From Scedosporium boydii (taxonomy: Eukaryota; Ascomycota; Sordariomycetes; Microascales; Microascaceae): 64,000 nt of DNA. A program made the position numbers and the translations under genes. The stretch spans positions 124,001 to 188,000 of the forward strand of contig NJFT01000014.1 in assembly GCA_002221725.1 (NCBI GenBank), written 5' to 3'. Shown in pieces: positions 22,345 to 34,500 of the stretch (positions are counted from its first letter, which is position 1; each line of letters begins with the position of its first letter). The notes below the pieces were generated by a model. It was not told where the DNA came from, searched no databases, and worked only from the letters and a program-made list of their open reading frames with translations.

Positions 22345-23502
22345 TTACAAACTGAACAGCGCGAGTTCGGGCCAATACTTCGACAAGTCCAACATGGAGC
22401 CTTCTGACCATGGTGTTCTAGCCTCTGGAATTGCATTCAGAGCCTCGATAGGAAACAGCCAAAAACCTATAGCTGGCTTCACGGCCTCGTCCATATCAGG
22501 CCTGGAGTTGGGTTCGTGCGGGTCCTTCTTCGAAGCCTCCCACCACATATCATCTTCCTTTTGTAGCCAGGCATCCGCGCTCTCCCGGTCGTTGATATGA
22601 TCGAACCCCGTGAACGGTTTGCTGGCTAGGAGTAATCGATAGGAAAACCGGGCTGGAGATATCTCAAATTTATGAAGAAGTTGTGTCCAGAAGTGAATGA
22701 TATCTTGCGGCTTAAACGTCAGCCTGAGTATATCTTTGAGATCCTCGGTAATATCACGCGGATCCCGATGCAGACGATCAAAATCGGCCGTTATTGCCAT
22801 GATCGGATAAGAGCGATTGAACACGTTGCGGTCCAGGAAGAACCCGTGCAAGTAACGATGAACTTGGCGTCCGACCGATGTCACAGTGACGAAGAAAACT
22901 TCGCGTAGTTGCGAAATGATATTCGCGATGCCACTTTTAACCTCGGGTCTAATCTCGGCGGCGAGATTCGGAAGATCGAGTGAGAAGAACAGCATGGTCA
23001 GCTCACGGGAGTCAATGGCCAGATTCAGCAGGCCGACATGACGGGGGTCGTAGACTGTCTTGAGATCATAGAGGAAACTGGCCGTATGGAGGTGGTGTGA
23101 ATCCGAGGTGATATAAAGAAAATCGTACTCGGGGTTGACGTAGAGACGCCCTTCTCGTGTGCTTGACGCGTCCCTTTGTATCCCTTCCTTCGTAAACGTG
23201 CAGGGGATGTGGACTGGATAGAATCTCAATGCGAGTTGCCTTGATTCCACATTAACTCGTAGCAATCTACTATTCGACCGGCGCGCGTCGTCCGCAGAGA
23301 CACGATAACCGCTATTTGCTCCGATTACACTGCGCTGTTTGTCCCGAAGGCAGAGTTTGAGGAGACGCGGGCGCTCGATCAACTGCCTCCAAATTAGGCA
23401 GCGAATCTCGGGAGGGAGTTGAGGAAAGATATGGAAGCCCGCTCCGTCATCTTGATGAATTGGGCCGGTGTAAATTTGCAGATGGGCCGGAGATAACGAC
23501 AT
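22345..23502 (-). CDS. 2EXR domain protein
   Basis: Single-exon gene of a large fungal family of unknown function. The 2EXR hallmark FHIFPQLPPEIRCLIWRQLI followed by RPRLL lies near the N-terminus, with the rest fitting the family layout (YDFLYIT, conserved aspartates, WW-containing tail). Length is about 385 residues from MSLSPAHLQ. In-frame ATGs upstream at 23529, 23544 and 23622 give longer versions; the start at 23502 leaves the usual short lead before the domain. Expansions of this family are common and poorly conserved between strains. Confidence 0.8.
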   Translation of the reverse strand: MSLSPAHLQIYTGPIHQDDGAGFHIFPQLPPEIRCLIWRQLIERPRLLKLCLRDKQRSVIGANSGYRVSADDARRSNSRLLRVNVESRQLALRFYPVHIPCTFTKEGIQRDASSTREGRLYVNPEYDFLYITSDSHHLHTASFLYDLKTVYDPRHVGLLNLAIDSRELTMLFFSLDLPNLAAEIRPEVKSGIANIISQLREVFFVTVTSVGRQVHRYLHGFFLDRNVFNRSYPIMAITADFDRLHRDPRDITEDLKDILRLTFKPQDIIHFWTQLLHKFEISPARFSYRLLLASKPFTGFDHINDRESADAWLQKEDDMWWEASKKDPHEPNSRPDMDEAVKPAIGFWLFPIEALNAIPEARTPWSEGSMLDLSKYWPELALFSL

Positions 23503-23622
23503 CTTGCTGTTGAATCTGCGGAGATACATCTTGGAATTTTTCATGCGAGGCGCAGGTAGCAACAATGAAAATGGCAAGATGTTGATGTGTTTAGAGCAAT
23601 TTTCCTCTTGGTATTGAATCAC

Positions 23623-25194
23623 TCATCGGAATGCATTCATCGGGGCAGTGCCCAGCAGGCTTATCGAGGCATTTATGCTTATTCAAATCCTTCCACTAGA
23701 TATCGCCTTTCAATCAACTGCACTTCCAACTTCTGCCAATCATTGTCACATCTATAAGAAAGGAATTTTTCCGATTCTGAGATAAGAAATCTCCTACTCT
23801 TGTGAAGAGCGCTGCGTTCCCTCGCTTCATGGGCCATCCATCCAACAGATGTTTGACAGAGATGTATTACTTGTCCGCCTTTGCAAGCAAATGTCTGGCA
23901 GGGATAACCCCGGATCGTAAGGGCGGTGCTTCCATCAACATGTAGGCACCTTGTGCAGCAGGATGCCGTACGAGACGCCCGTAGAAGGCATTAAGTCTAA
24001 CCCTAGAAGCCATATCAACTCAGATCTCCAAGGGTGTGTCGTTATGGCCGAGACATTGAGTACTAGACTAGATCCTGAAATATTTTCACACATCTCATAA
24101 AAACCTTCCTGTAGAGTGGGACACGTCAAACTATAGCTTTGAGACTGAAGAGTCCCTCGTATTAGACACCCAGAGCTCACAATCGATTGATGTTGTTCCT
24201 GTGCAAGGGTGTGGGCCGTTGGTGCCTAATATGGGCGTCTTCATTCTCAAAGTAATGGGGACTAGATCACTCACGAGGGACGTTAGCTCCCGGGAACATA
24301 CATTGCTGCTATTTACGGCAAAGTCGCTCGCTAAGATGCCGTGTTTCTCCCGGCCCAAAGGTTATGGAACCACTTACCGGCGAGGCTTGCGGCACGGCGA
24401 CAACCAAGGACAGTGTGCTCACTGGGCTTTAAACTCCTACATTGATCTCTGAAGCTACCGAGAATTGAGTGACACTACTTGCCTAGTAGCATCCTTGAGG
24501 GCTTCATCCTGAAGCGTCTGATCGGGTGGCGTATATGCTAGGTTTTGTGATCTGATTAGCTCTGCGCTAGCCGTCACGTTCTCTCGAAGGCTTCAGGGCC
24601 TCAATGGATGTTTTACGAACCCAGGGCTTTATCCATGACTTTATGCATACCCACGTGGCCATAGATGTCACCTTCGTATCCGAGTTCGCCCCAAACCTCA
24701 GATTCTTTCAGAGGCACCGTTTGACTGCTACCCTGGGATAGGATGTTGGAGAAATTGAGGGGAACCCGCGGGCTACCCTCGTGGCGGCTGAATTGATTGA
24801 TTATTACATGACCAGGCGCCCCAATTACGACCTCACGCACAACAACCGGAACGGCAATATCCTCCAATGAACGGTGAATGAGAGCCAGCTTCATATTTTC
24901 TACAAGCTATATCCGCTTTAGACCTCGGTTGGCACCATCTCGATGTGCATTTCGATAGTCTATCCAGCTCCATGGGATGGAAAAGGGCTTCATGTGATCG
25001 GAGCGTCGCGCACCGCGGAGGGTAATTAACGGCGGGATCCTAGCGGGCTTCTCTCATGGACTGCGGTATTCGTTCCTAGGCCGGTCTCATGCGTATCATA
25101 GAAATGCCCATCTGCTTGTTAAAAGGAGCAGAATCCCACCTCTAGACCTATGTCAAAATAGACTGAAGACCACAAGTACGAGTCCTCGTTCTCA
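23623..25194. other. intergenic region without a supported gene
   Basis: About 1.6 kb. A 93-codon minus-strand frame at 24894-24613 (starting MKLALIHRSLEDIAVPVV) is weakly protein-like but lacks a recognised domain or neighbouring exon. Nothing else is supported. Confidence 0.45.
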
Positions 25195-27897
25195 GTGCCA
25201 CGACCAAAAAACTTTATCTCAATGTTGATTCTTAACTTGCTTCTCCTCGCCCTTGCCAACTCGGTGGGAGGCCGGGCGATGCAACGCCCCCGCGGTGACA
25301 ACGACACAGGTTGGCGTGAGCGCGTCAGCATAAACAAGGGGTGGCGCTTCTCTCGGACGACTTCCAATCCAGACAAGGTCATATACGACAAACGTCCGGA
25401 CTTATCCGTGGGGAGCGGCGTGCAAAGCTTAAAGCCCTGGATTCTTCCTTCCGGAAACGATTTTATTGATGACCCTTCCAAGCACCATGAGTGGCCTTCC
25501 GATGCCCCCCCGCAGAATATCAGCTTCACTCTTGCGGGCTTTGATGACGGCGAGTGGGAAGAGGTCGACGTGCCTCACGATTGGGCTATCAAAGGACCGT
25601 TTTACACCGGTGGCAACCCGGTGGTTGGAGGTGGAATGGGTCGATTGCCCATCCATGGCGTTGGATGGTATCGCCAGAAACTAACGGTGGCACCCGGAGA
25701 TGAAAAGAAAATTATTTATCTTGATATTGATGGAGCCATGTCCTATGCAATGGTCTGGCTGAATGGACACCTTGTTGGCGGCTGGCCTTACGGCTACAAC
25801 TCCTTTCGTCTCGACCTCACTCCGTACTTGGAGCCGGGCGATGACAACCAGCTGGCAATCAGACTCGACAACCCAACCGACTCGTCTCGATGGTATCCTG
25901 GCGGCGGAATCTATCGCAACGTGTGGTTAACCAAGGTGAACCCAACTCATGTGGCTCAGTGGGGTACATTCATCACGTCTAAAGACGTGTCTACGGAATC
26001 TGCGACACTCGATCTGGTTCTTCAGGTCCTTAACCGGGAGACTGAAGCTCGCGAGGTCGATATCACAGTGGATGTCCACGAATTTGACTCGGATACGAGC
26101 GATTTGGGTCCAAAGGTTGCTAGTTTTCCAAGCAGCTCCACCAGTCTAGCAGCAGGAGAACGGATTTCCCTCAACCTATCGATGACGGTGGACAACCCTA
26201 AGCTCTGGGGCCCGCCACCAACTCAAGAACCTCACTTATACGTAGCTGTTACTCGGCTACTCGCGGACGAACAAGAACTGGATGTCTACGAAACCCGCTT
26301 TGGAATTCGCTCGGTTGTTTTTGATGCAGACAGAGGCTTGATCGTCAACGACGAGCGGATTCCTATCCAAGGTGTCAACCAGCATCACGACCTCGGTGCT
26401 TTAGGGGCGGCATTCAATCTGCGCGCCGCGGAGAGGCAGCTGGAGATACTTCGAGACCTCGGGTGCAATGCAATTCGCATGTCCCACAACCCCCCGGCGA
26501 CGGAATTGCTCCAGCTTACAGATGAGATGGGATTCCTAGTTGTCGACGAGATTTTCGACTCTTGGAGCGCCGACAAGACCCCTTCCGATTTTCATTTAAT
26601 CTTTGCGGACTGGCACGAGCCGGATCTCCGGGCATTCATACGACGTGACCGCAACCATCCGTCCGTAATTGCGTGGAGCATCGGGAACGAGGTCGGGGAA
26701 CAATATACTGACCAGGCAGGGGCAGCCACCGCGGAAAGTTTGCGCAAGATAACGCACGAGGAGGATCCCACTCGGCCGGCCACAGCGTCTATGAATTACG
26801 CTAAACCCGACATGCCTTTCCCTGGGGCACTGGATATCATAAGCTTGAACTATCAAGGCGAAGGAATCCGAGACGCCCCCGCCTATTCCCATCTGGACGG
26901 AATCAAGACACCACCGCTTTATAAAGCTTTCCATGAAAAGTTCCCTGGAAAGTTGATCTTCAGCAGCGAGACGTCGGCTTCGTTGAGTACCCGCGGCACA
27001 TACCTTTTCCCAGTCACAGACGAAATTAGCGCTCCTGTCAGCGATGGTGTTGGCGGTGACCCGAAGTCCCAGCTCGTCAGCGCGTACGAATTGTACACTA
27101 CACCCTTCGGCTCGTCCCCTGATAAAGTGTTCGCATCTCAAGACCAGAACCCTTACGTTGCCGGGGAGTTCGTGTGGTCAGGCTGGGACTATTTAGGTGA
27201 GCCGACGCCGTATTACGGTGCGCGTAGCTCATATTTCGGCATCATCGATTTGGCTGGCTTTAAGAAAGATCGTTTTTATCTCTACCAGTCCCGCTGGCGC
27301 CCCGATCTCAAATTCGCACATATCCTTCCACATTGGACTTGGCCGAACCGAAACGGTCAGGTGACTCCTGTGCACGTGTTCTCATCGGCCGACGAGGCAG
27401 AGTTATTCGTGAACGGCAAGTCGCAGGGCCTTCTCAAGAAGGAAGAGTATTCATACCGATTCCGATGGGATAATGTCAAGTACGAGTCGGGCGAGGTGCA
27501 TGTCGTTACGTATAAGAACGGCGAAGAGTGGGCCAATGCAACGGTCGTCACAGCCAGCAAGGCGGCTCGGCTCCAGCTCACAGCTGACAGGGATGAAATC
27601 ACCGCTGATGGACAGGATTTGTCCTTCATCACTGTCCAGGTGCTCGATGAGGATGGAAATGTGGTGTCCCAGGCTAGCAATGAGATTACGTTCGCAGTTT
27701 CAGGACCAGGCGAGCTTGTGGCTACGGATAACGGCGACCCGACAGATATGACATCGTTCGCGTCACCAACGAGGAAGCTCTTTAGTGGCCTCGGACTTGC
27801 CATTGTGCGAGCCAAGGCCGGATCTGGTGGCGAGATAACCGTGACTGCAACTGCCAACGGGCTTTTGGAGGACGAGATTATTATTCAGGCGGCTTGA
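25195..27897 (+). CDS. secreted GH2 family glycosidase (beta-galactosidase/beta-glucuronidase type)
   Basis: Intronless 900-residue glycoside hydrolase. A signal peptide is visible (core MLILNLLLLALANS; start at 25195 or 25222). Domains in order: GH2 sugar-binding jelly roll (about 60-270, with WYRQKLTV and YPGGGIYRNVWL); immunoglobulin-like domain; TIM barrel (about 380-690) with GVNQHHDLG and MSHNPPATE; acid/base Glu499 in SIGNEVGEQ; nucleophile Glu592 in FSSETSAS; a further beta-sandwich (HVFSSADEAELFVNGKS); and a C-terminal Big-like/GH2 C-terminal domain (about 800-900). This five-domain layout is common in Bacteroidetes-type GH2 enzymes as well as in fungi. Exact sugar specificity is not readable. 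Absence of introns in 2.7 kb contrasts with most neighbours. Confidence 0.92.
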   Translation: MPRPKNFISMLILNLLLLALANSVGGRAMQRPRGDNDTGWRERVSINKGWRFSRTTSNPDKVIYDKRPDLSVGSGVQSLKPWILPSGNDFIDDPSKHHEWPSDAPPQNISFTLAGFDDGEWEEVDVPHDWAIKGPFYTGGNPVVGGGMGRLPIHGVGWYRQKLTVAPGDEKKIIYLDIDGAMSYAMVWLNGHLVGGWPYGYNSFRLDLTPYLEPGDDNQLAIRLDNPTDSSRWYPGGGIYRNVWLTKVNPTHVAQWGTFITSKDVSTESATLDLVLQVLNRETEAREVDITVDVHEFDSDTSDLGPKVASFPSSSTSLAAGERISLNLSMTVDNPKLWGPPPTQEPHLYVAVTRLLADEQELDVYETRFGIRSVVFDADRGLIVNDERIPIQGVNQHHDLGALGAAFNLRAAERQLEILRDLGCNAIRMSHNPPATELLQLTDEMGFLVVDEIFDSWSADKTPSDFHLIFADWHEPDLRAFIRRDRNHPSVIAWSIGNEVGEQYTDQAGAATAESLRKITHEEDPTRPATASMNYAKPDMPFPGALDIISLNYQGEGIRDAPAYSHLDGIKTPPLYKAFHEKFPGKLIFSSETSASLSTRGTYLFPVTDEISAPVSDGVGGDPKSQLVSAYELYTTPFGSSPDKVFASQDQNPYVAGEFVWSGWDYLGEPTPYYGARSSYFGIIDLAGFKKDRFYLYQSRWRPDLKFAHILPHWTWPNRNGQVTPVHVFSSADEAELFVNGKSQGLLKKEEYSYRFRWDNVKYESGEVHVVTYKNGEEWANATVVTASKAARLQLTADRDEITADGQDLSFITVQVLDEDGNVVSQASNEITFAVSGPGELVATDNGDPTDMTSFASPTRKLFSGLGLAIVRAKAGSGGEITVTATANGLLEDEIIIQAA

Positions 27898-28838
27898 TGT
27901 TGTCTCTTGGCCACCAAATGGATCGTTCCAACGCCATCTCACGGGCAACCTGTGGGCCATCATACCCTTTGCTAGAGAATAGCAATTGCCTATATTGTCT
28001 GTATTTAATAAAGTCATCTGGAACTGTATTATTACATGAGCGCGAAAAATAGATCCTCGGAAGTCGTCATAGAGGAGACGGCCATGCATCTTTGACAGGC
28101 AGATCCTTTTTAAAAAAGATGCATTATATGGCAGGTCTACTAAAATCGGAGCCTATTTATGGGCACACACACCGTGGACTTTGAATGTTCGTTTACCGCG
28201 ATACTCTTCATGCCTCGGACTGCCGTGCAGTGAATCATGGAGCATGGTCCCTGATCAACTAGGGAGTCGCAGGGGCATCCACCCTCCATGACAGACACTA
28301 ATTCGACCACACCCTATTCTCCTCCATGTTTAGGCGAAGTAGTAATGATCGGCACAGCTCTCAGAGTGGAACGACACTCGAAATTAGGTATAACGAGGAC
28401 TGGCCTGAGCTGCGGTTCCTGGCATGGAGGAAGCTTTGCCGAACCGCAAATGTCAGTCGTCGCAATTCTCGTTAAAATAGATGAAAAGCGAGGGGTAATA
28501 TAAGATCAGGATATATTGGACAATGGATTGCTGCGTTCGCTGGTCGATCCGGCAAAGATCAGCATTTGTCCAGTGAAACGTGTCTCTCTAACGTCTCGCC
28601 CATGGTTATCAATTGATTAAAAATCATGGATAATTCGGGTAATTCGCCACTGGCGGGCACATAATAGATATGTAGCCTTTTCATGTTCTTTAAGTCGATG
28701 GTCTTAAGAAAATCGGATGCCAGCAGTTTGGGCGATTTTCCAGCCACAGACAGAAGACCGACAGATCCTTCCGGTGCGGGCCCGATAACGGCGAGGCTGC
28801 GTTTCTGAGTTCATACATATTTCAGTTAGCACATGAGG
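27898..28838. other. intergenic region with a short LRR-like fragment
   Basis: No complete gene. A minus-strand frame at 28747-28559, extendable upstream in the same frame, reads LLASDFLKTIDLKNMKRL and could be a relic of a leucine-rich or F-box-type protein. The evidence is weak. Confidence 0.35.
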
Positions 28839-29915
28839 ATGGCGTCTCAAGAGCAAACGGAAAATCGTAGCGACAAACCCGACCTGTCGAAGTCGATCGA
28901 CCTGTCATCGCCTTACGATCCCGAAGCGGTCTCCGGAAAGACGATCCTTATAACAGGCGGTGCATCCGGGCTCGGAGCCGCATTTGCCAAGTCCTGGGCC
29001 CATCATGGTGCGCATGTGATCATCGGAGACGTCGACGATGCCACCGGGGAAGCCCTTGTGGCCAACTTGCGCGAGGCAACAAAGTCAGAGCATCACCACT
29101 ACCAACACTGCGATGTCACGGACTGGCAGAGCCAGGCTGAACTATTCAAGATGGCCATCAGAGTTAGTCCAACGGGTGGCATTGATGCCGTTGTCCCCAA
29201 TGCAGGAATCGGACATGATGGAACTACAGGTCCGGGGAGCTTCGAAAATCCTGTCGACTTGGACGCCGAGCATCCCAAGCCACCAAGACTCAAGGTGTTA
29301 GATGTCAACCTTACTGGGGCAGCGTACACTATAAACCTCGCTCTGTTCTGGCTCCAGAAGAATGCTCCTGGCAGGGACCGCCATATCCTTCTCATCGGAT
29401 CAATCGCCGGCCTAATGCCTCTCGTAGGCTCCGCGCAGTACACGGCCTCGAAGCACGCCATCATGGGACTCTTCCGGTGTCTCCGTGGAACTGCCTTTCA
29501 TAAGGGGATAAGGATCAACATGCTCTGTCCCTACTTCGTAGATACCAAGATCCTAGCCAATATCGTCATGCTGTTTCTCGCAGGGGGTGGGCTTGCCGAG
29601 CTAGAGGATGTCGTCAATGCGGGGACACGATTCGTCGCGGACCAGAGCATTTATGGCCGGGCTGTCGTGATCGGGCCGAGGATGGTAGTTGAAGACGGTG
29701 AAAATGGCGAGACAAGACTGGTTCAAATACCTAATGAGGGAGAGACTGGCACACCCATCTGGGATTGTTACGCTCACGACTACGAAACTTCCCAGGCTTT
29801 CGTCTACAGGTATACACGTTTACTAATTGGACTTGCCCAGATCCGCGGCTGGTTGGGGTGGTTTGCTGATATCTTATGGATCATGTTCAAGAGGCGACCA
29901 GAAGAAAAGAAGTAG
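28839..29915 (+). CDS. short-chain dehydrogenase/reductase
   Basis: NAD(P)-dependent SDR of the classical 15-hydroxyprostaglandin dehydrogenase-like type, about 358 residues, single exon. Cofactor motif TGGASGLG with acidic GDVDD after the second strand (favouring NAD), NAG (PNAGIG), and catalytic Ser-Tyr-Lys in SIAG...YTASK. The C-terminal extension is longer than in classical SDRs and ends in a hydrophobic tryptophan-rich stretch (WLGWFADILWIMF) followed by basic residues, suggesting membrane association. Two close start codons (28833 and 28839). It lies about 1.6 kb upstream of the PKS in the same orientation, so it could be a tailoring enzyme, but no shared promoter element was seen. Confidence 0.88.
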   Translation: MASQEQTENRSDKPDLSKSIDLSSPYDPEAVSGKTILITGGASGLGAAFAKSWAHHGAHVIIGDVDDATGEALVANLREATKSEHHHYQHCDVTDWQSQAELFKMAIRVSPTGGIDAVVPNAGIGHDGTTGPGSFENPVDLDAEHPKPPRLKVLDVNLTGAAYTINLALFWLQKNAPGRDRHILLIGSIAGLMPLVGSAQYTASKHAIMGLFRCLRGTAFHKGIRINMLCPYFVDTKILANIVMLFLAGGGLAELEDVVNAGTRFVADQSIYGRAVVIGPRMVVEDGENGETRLVQIPNEGETGTPIWDCYAHDYETSQAFVYRYTRLLIGLAQIRGWLGWFADILWIMFKRRPEEKK

Positions 29916-31563
29916 CTTAGAGCTATTAGAGCTATTCAGAATTCGGAAGCAAGTGCACGTGGCTGCTGGTGCGGGAGTGGGCGTTAAGTGAAAGGACAAT
30001 GTACAAGATTTCCTGCAGGTACGAAGATCAATGGATGCGTCTTAATGTACGTAATATCGGGAGAGCAAGAAGAAGATCGGAGAGAAGGGAGCCTATCCGA
30101 GGACCCCTCGAAAGGCGACTGCCAACTCTACCTCCCCCCTCCCCCTCCCTCCGTCATTGGAGGACAATATGATGTGATAGGTCGCCTTGCAATGAGCAAC
30201 GAGGTACCCGCCCTTGAGGGGTTGGGAGCTTCCGGTGGATGATGGGCTTCGTGTTACGTGTAAGCCAGCCTAATACAGCAGTGCCACCGGCGTCTTCCAG
30301 AGAAAAGTTCGTCGGTGCTCTGAGGCGGGAGCACTTTCCGGCTAGAATACGGCAATATTCCGACACTTATTACTTTGGGAAATTCCCACTCTTAAATGGC
30401 TGCTGGCGTGGCCTTGGGATTGTGTCTCGCTATTTCTTCCCCTTCCAAGTACGCGTAACCATTTTCGACACCCTGCAGAGTGATAGAGTTTATAGACAAA
30501 GCCTCCGATTGGACTAGGAGTTCAGGGCCTTCTTCAGGGCTCCTCGGGCCATTAGCCAGTCGCAATTTTCACCCATCAGACTGCTGCGAGTTTCAGGCTG
30601 TCGGACACGCACTGAATGATGTGCCAAGACTGGAACTGTTAAGGCGTGGGTTAAATTGACCCCAAGTCCCGGAATATATTGGAAAGTCTTGGCACTGGAA
30701 AATGCCATTTACCACTCAAGCCCTCTACACTTTGGCCGAAACAGCGAGATAGAGCCGGTTGTAATAGAGGCCACTTTGCACTTGGAGCGCAAGGTTTGGT
30801 TACAATCAGACACTAGATTCGAGAGCAACGTGTCTCATTTCGTCGGTTGAATTCCGAATTCCACACTGATATTGATGGCTGATGCTGATACAGGACCTCA
30901 ATGATGATTTCACGAACGTGCCGCTGTGTGAGAGGATATAGAATTAGCATTGCGTGTCACAAATAATGGGACTCGCAAAACGTAGCGAGATGTCGGCCGC
31001 TTTTCTCGCCTTCCCGATGCAATCGTTCATCCAGTCATTCTAATACCGCCTATTCGCTACATGTGTTCCGATGCGAGTCGGGCCTCTTCCATATCCCCGG
31101 AACGGGGTCCACTTGTTCCCCTTTGTGGTTCCTCTACCCCTGGTGTCTCCTCTCCACCATTTATACTTCATAAAGTAGTAGCATGGACCACTGCTTATCA
31201 AGAAAGGACAGAATAAGACCAGAAGGAGGAGGAAAGTCAACTCTCCAGTCTTATCTCGCATTCCCACCCCCTTCACCAAGGCGCCAGATCCCGGCCTATC
31301 TGCCGCGTCGGCACATATCCCAAAGAGAACCTAATTTATTTTCTTTCTTCTGCTCCTACAGCTCAAGCCACATCAGAGCTTCTTAAGCAGTATCTCGTCC
31401 TGTTCGCTGATCTCTTCCCCCGTGCCATTTGCCACCTTAGCTCACCTTCCCAGTACCTAGCAGTGCTATATGTTGTTAACATCCAATATATATAGCTGGT
31501 GAGGGTTCGCTTTCTGCGCCGGGTCCTACTTCGAGTCTTTCCAACCTGCCCCCTGTTGCCGTC
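29916..31563. other. intergenic region and PKS promoter
   Basis: About 1.65 kb with no supported gene. The right end is pyrimidine-rich and carries CCAAT at 31483-31487 overlapping a TATATATA element at 31487-31494, about 70 bases before the PKS start, a plausible core promoter. Confidence 0.5.
31487..31494 (+). promoter_or_regulatory. TATA box of the PKS gene
   Basis: TATATATA about 70 bases upstream of the ATG at 31564, immediately after a CCAAT pentamer. Confidence 0.5.
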
Positions 31564-34500
31564 ATGTCGCCGCTAGCACTGGAAGCCGAGGACTGGAACC
31601 CGGCGAACTACAACCCCAGCTCACCACCCCCGGCAGTCCCTACGCCCGCTGATACCGACAACGGACCTGCTCCTGCTGTGCAGTATCCTGCGGGAATCTT
31701 CCCCAACGGCGGCAGAGCCCCTGTGGTCGACGGCATTCTGGCCGGAGGCAACGCCAACGGCACTACCGCTTCCAATGGCACGTCGAGCACTAACGGCACC
31801 AATGGTGCCCACATAGCCAATGGAGCCGTCCCCGGAAGTTCTCCACTTCCAGGCCCGTCTTCAGGAACCCCCAAATATGAACCCATCGCTATTGTCGGTA
31901 TGGCCTGCCGGCTCCCCGGTAATGTCTCCGATCCCGAAGAGTTCTACGAGCTCTGTTGCCGCGCCCGCAGCGGTTGGTGTGAGATACCCCCGGAGCGGTG
32001 GAGCAAACCCGGTTACTACCACCCAAACCCGGACAAGCTCGGTGCCTTCAATCCAGTCGGCGGATGCTTCCTGACGGAGGATGTCGCCTTGTTCGACGCT
32101 CCCTTTTTCAACATCACCGAGAGAGAGGCCATCTCGATGGATCCACAACATCGATTAATCCTTGAATGTACATTTGAGGCCCTCGAAAATGCTGGTATCC
32201 CTAAGCACAAACTCGTTGGAAAAAATGTTGGTGTTTATGCTGGTGGCTCCTTCACGGACTACGAGCTGAACAACCTCCGAGATCTCGACACTGCTCCTAT
32301 GTATCAATCGACCGGAAATGCCCCGTCGCTCATGTCCAACAGGATCTCCTATTTCTTCGACTTCCGAGGCCCAAGCCACACCATTGAAACTGCCTGCTCA
32401 TCCAGCTTGACTGCGCTGCACATTGCGATGCAGAGCCTTCAAAACGGCGACTCGTCGGTGGTTGTGCTAGCCTCCAGCCATCTGAACCTCTTGCCCGATC
32501 ATTTCGTCTCCATGTCTTCCCAGAGTCTCCTTTCCGGAGATGGTAGGTCATATGCGTTTGATTCCCGCGCCAATGGTTTTGGCCGAGGAGAAGGCGCGGG
32601 TGTCATCATCCTCAAGCCTCTTGCGGACGCGCTCAAGGACAATGACAACATCCGCGCTGTCGTCGTCGGGACTGGTGTTAACCAGGATGGCCGAACTAAC
32701 GGCATCACTATGCCGAACGGCGATGCTCAATTAGATTTGATGCGCCGGGTGTATGCCGAGGCCGGGCTGGATCCAACTCTGTGTGGATATGTCGAGGCAC
32801 ACGGAACCGGCACCAAAGTCGGAGACCCTATCGAGATGAAGGCTCTGCACCGGATGTTCCACGAAGGCCGGACTAAGCAACGTCCGCTCTATGTCGGCTC
32901 AGTGAAAACAAACGTCGGCCATCTGGAGGGTGCTAGCGGTATTGCGTCCCTCATAAAATCCACAATGATGCTGGAAAGAGGGTATATCCTACCTAACTAC
33001 GACTTCCAAAAGGGGAACCCCGAAATCCCTTTCGATGAGTGGGGAATAAAGGTTCCTTCTAGACTCATTCCGTGGCCCAAGCAGAAGAAATACATCAGCA
33101 TCAACAGTTTCGGCTTCGGTGGAGGCAACGCACATGCCATTCTCGCAGCAGCTCCCAAGCGGCCAAATGTCCAAGTTCCTTGGAAGGGAAGTGATATTGA
33201 ACCCCGCCGCCTCTACGTTCTCTCAGCCAACAGCAAGGAGTCTCTGGCTCAGCAGATGGAAAACTTGACAATCTATCTGGAGCGGCGCCCGTCCGCCTTC
33301 CAACGAGATCTCCTTGCCAACCTTGCTTATACACTGGGTCAGAGGCGATCTTATTTGCCGTACAAGGTTGCCGTTTCCGCCGTTGATGCAAAGAGTTTAA
33401 GTGTCGCAATCGCTACGGCAAGCCCCAACCCAAGTCGATCGACTCGAGAACCTACCATCGGATATGTGTTCACGGGTCAAGGTGCGCAATGGCACGCCAT
33501 GGGTCGGGAGCTCATTTCCGAGTATCCCGTCTTTAAGGAATCCCTCGAGAGGTTCGATGCGTGCTTGACCGCGCTCGGAGCCAAGTTCAGCCTCATGGAA
33601 GAGCTTGGTCGTGATCCCAAGACGTCGCGTCTTTCGGATGCGGACCTGAGTCAGCCTGGCTGCACTGCCATCCAGGTTGCGCTCACCGATCTCCTCGTTT
33701 CGTGGGGCGTCCGTCCTAATGCTGTCGTCGGCCATTCGAGCGGTGAGATTGGCGCTGCTTATGCCGCTGGTGTGTTGTCTCTCAATGACTGTGCGGTTAT
33801 TGCCTATAGCCGTGGCCAGGCAGTCCTCCAGTTGAAGGCTGACAATCCCACTCTCGAGGGTGGTATGCTTGCTGTTGGCGCATCTCCAGATGATGTTTGG
33901 CCCATGATTAAGACATTGAAATCGGGCCAGGCCACTATCGCATGTTTCAACAGTCCCGGAAGCATCACTGCTTCAGGCGATTCGGAAGCCATTACCGAGC
34001 TGCAGCAGAAGATCGAGGAGAAACAGCTCTTCAACAGGAGAGTGAGGGTTGACACTGCCTACCACTCCCATCATATGGAACTAGTATCAGCCTGGTACGG
34101 AAAGGCTGTTGGCCAACTCACTCCCGCCGAGACGTCTGTCGCCTTTTACTCTTCCCTCCGAGGACACATCGTCGACTGTTCCGAGCTCGACACGTCGTAC
34201 TGGGTTAACAATCTTACGCAGCCCGTCAAGTTCTCTCAAGCCCTCACAGACATGTGCACTCCTACCGCTGGCCGTGATGAGGTCGACATTCTTGTAGAGA
34301 TTGGACCTCACTCCGCTCTTGAGGGCCCAGTTAAGCAGATCCTCAAGGCAATCACCTGTACAACCAAGAAACCCATCTATTTCCCCTCTCTTGTTAGGAA
34401 CAAGGATGCTGTTGAAACAACACTCAATCTAGCGGGATCCCTGTTTACCCGCGGCGCCATCATCGACTTTGGTGGTGTGAACTTTCCCGTCCCAACCGCG

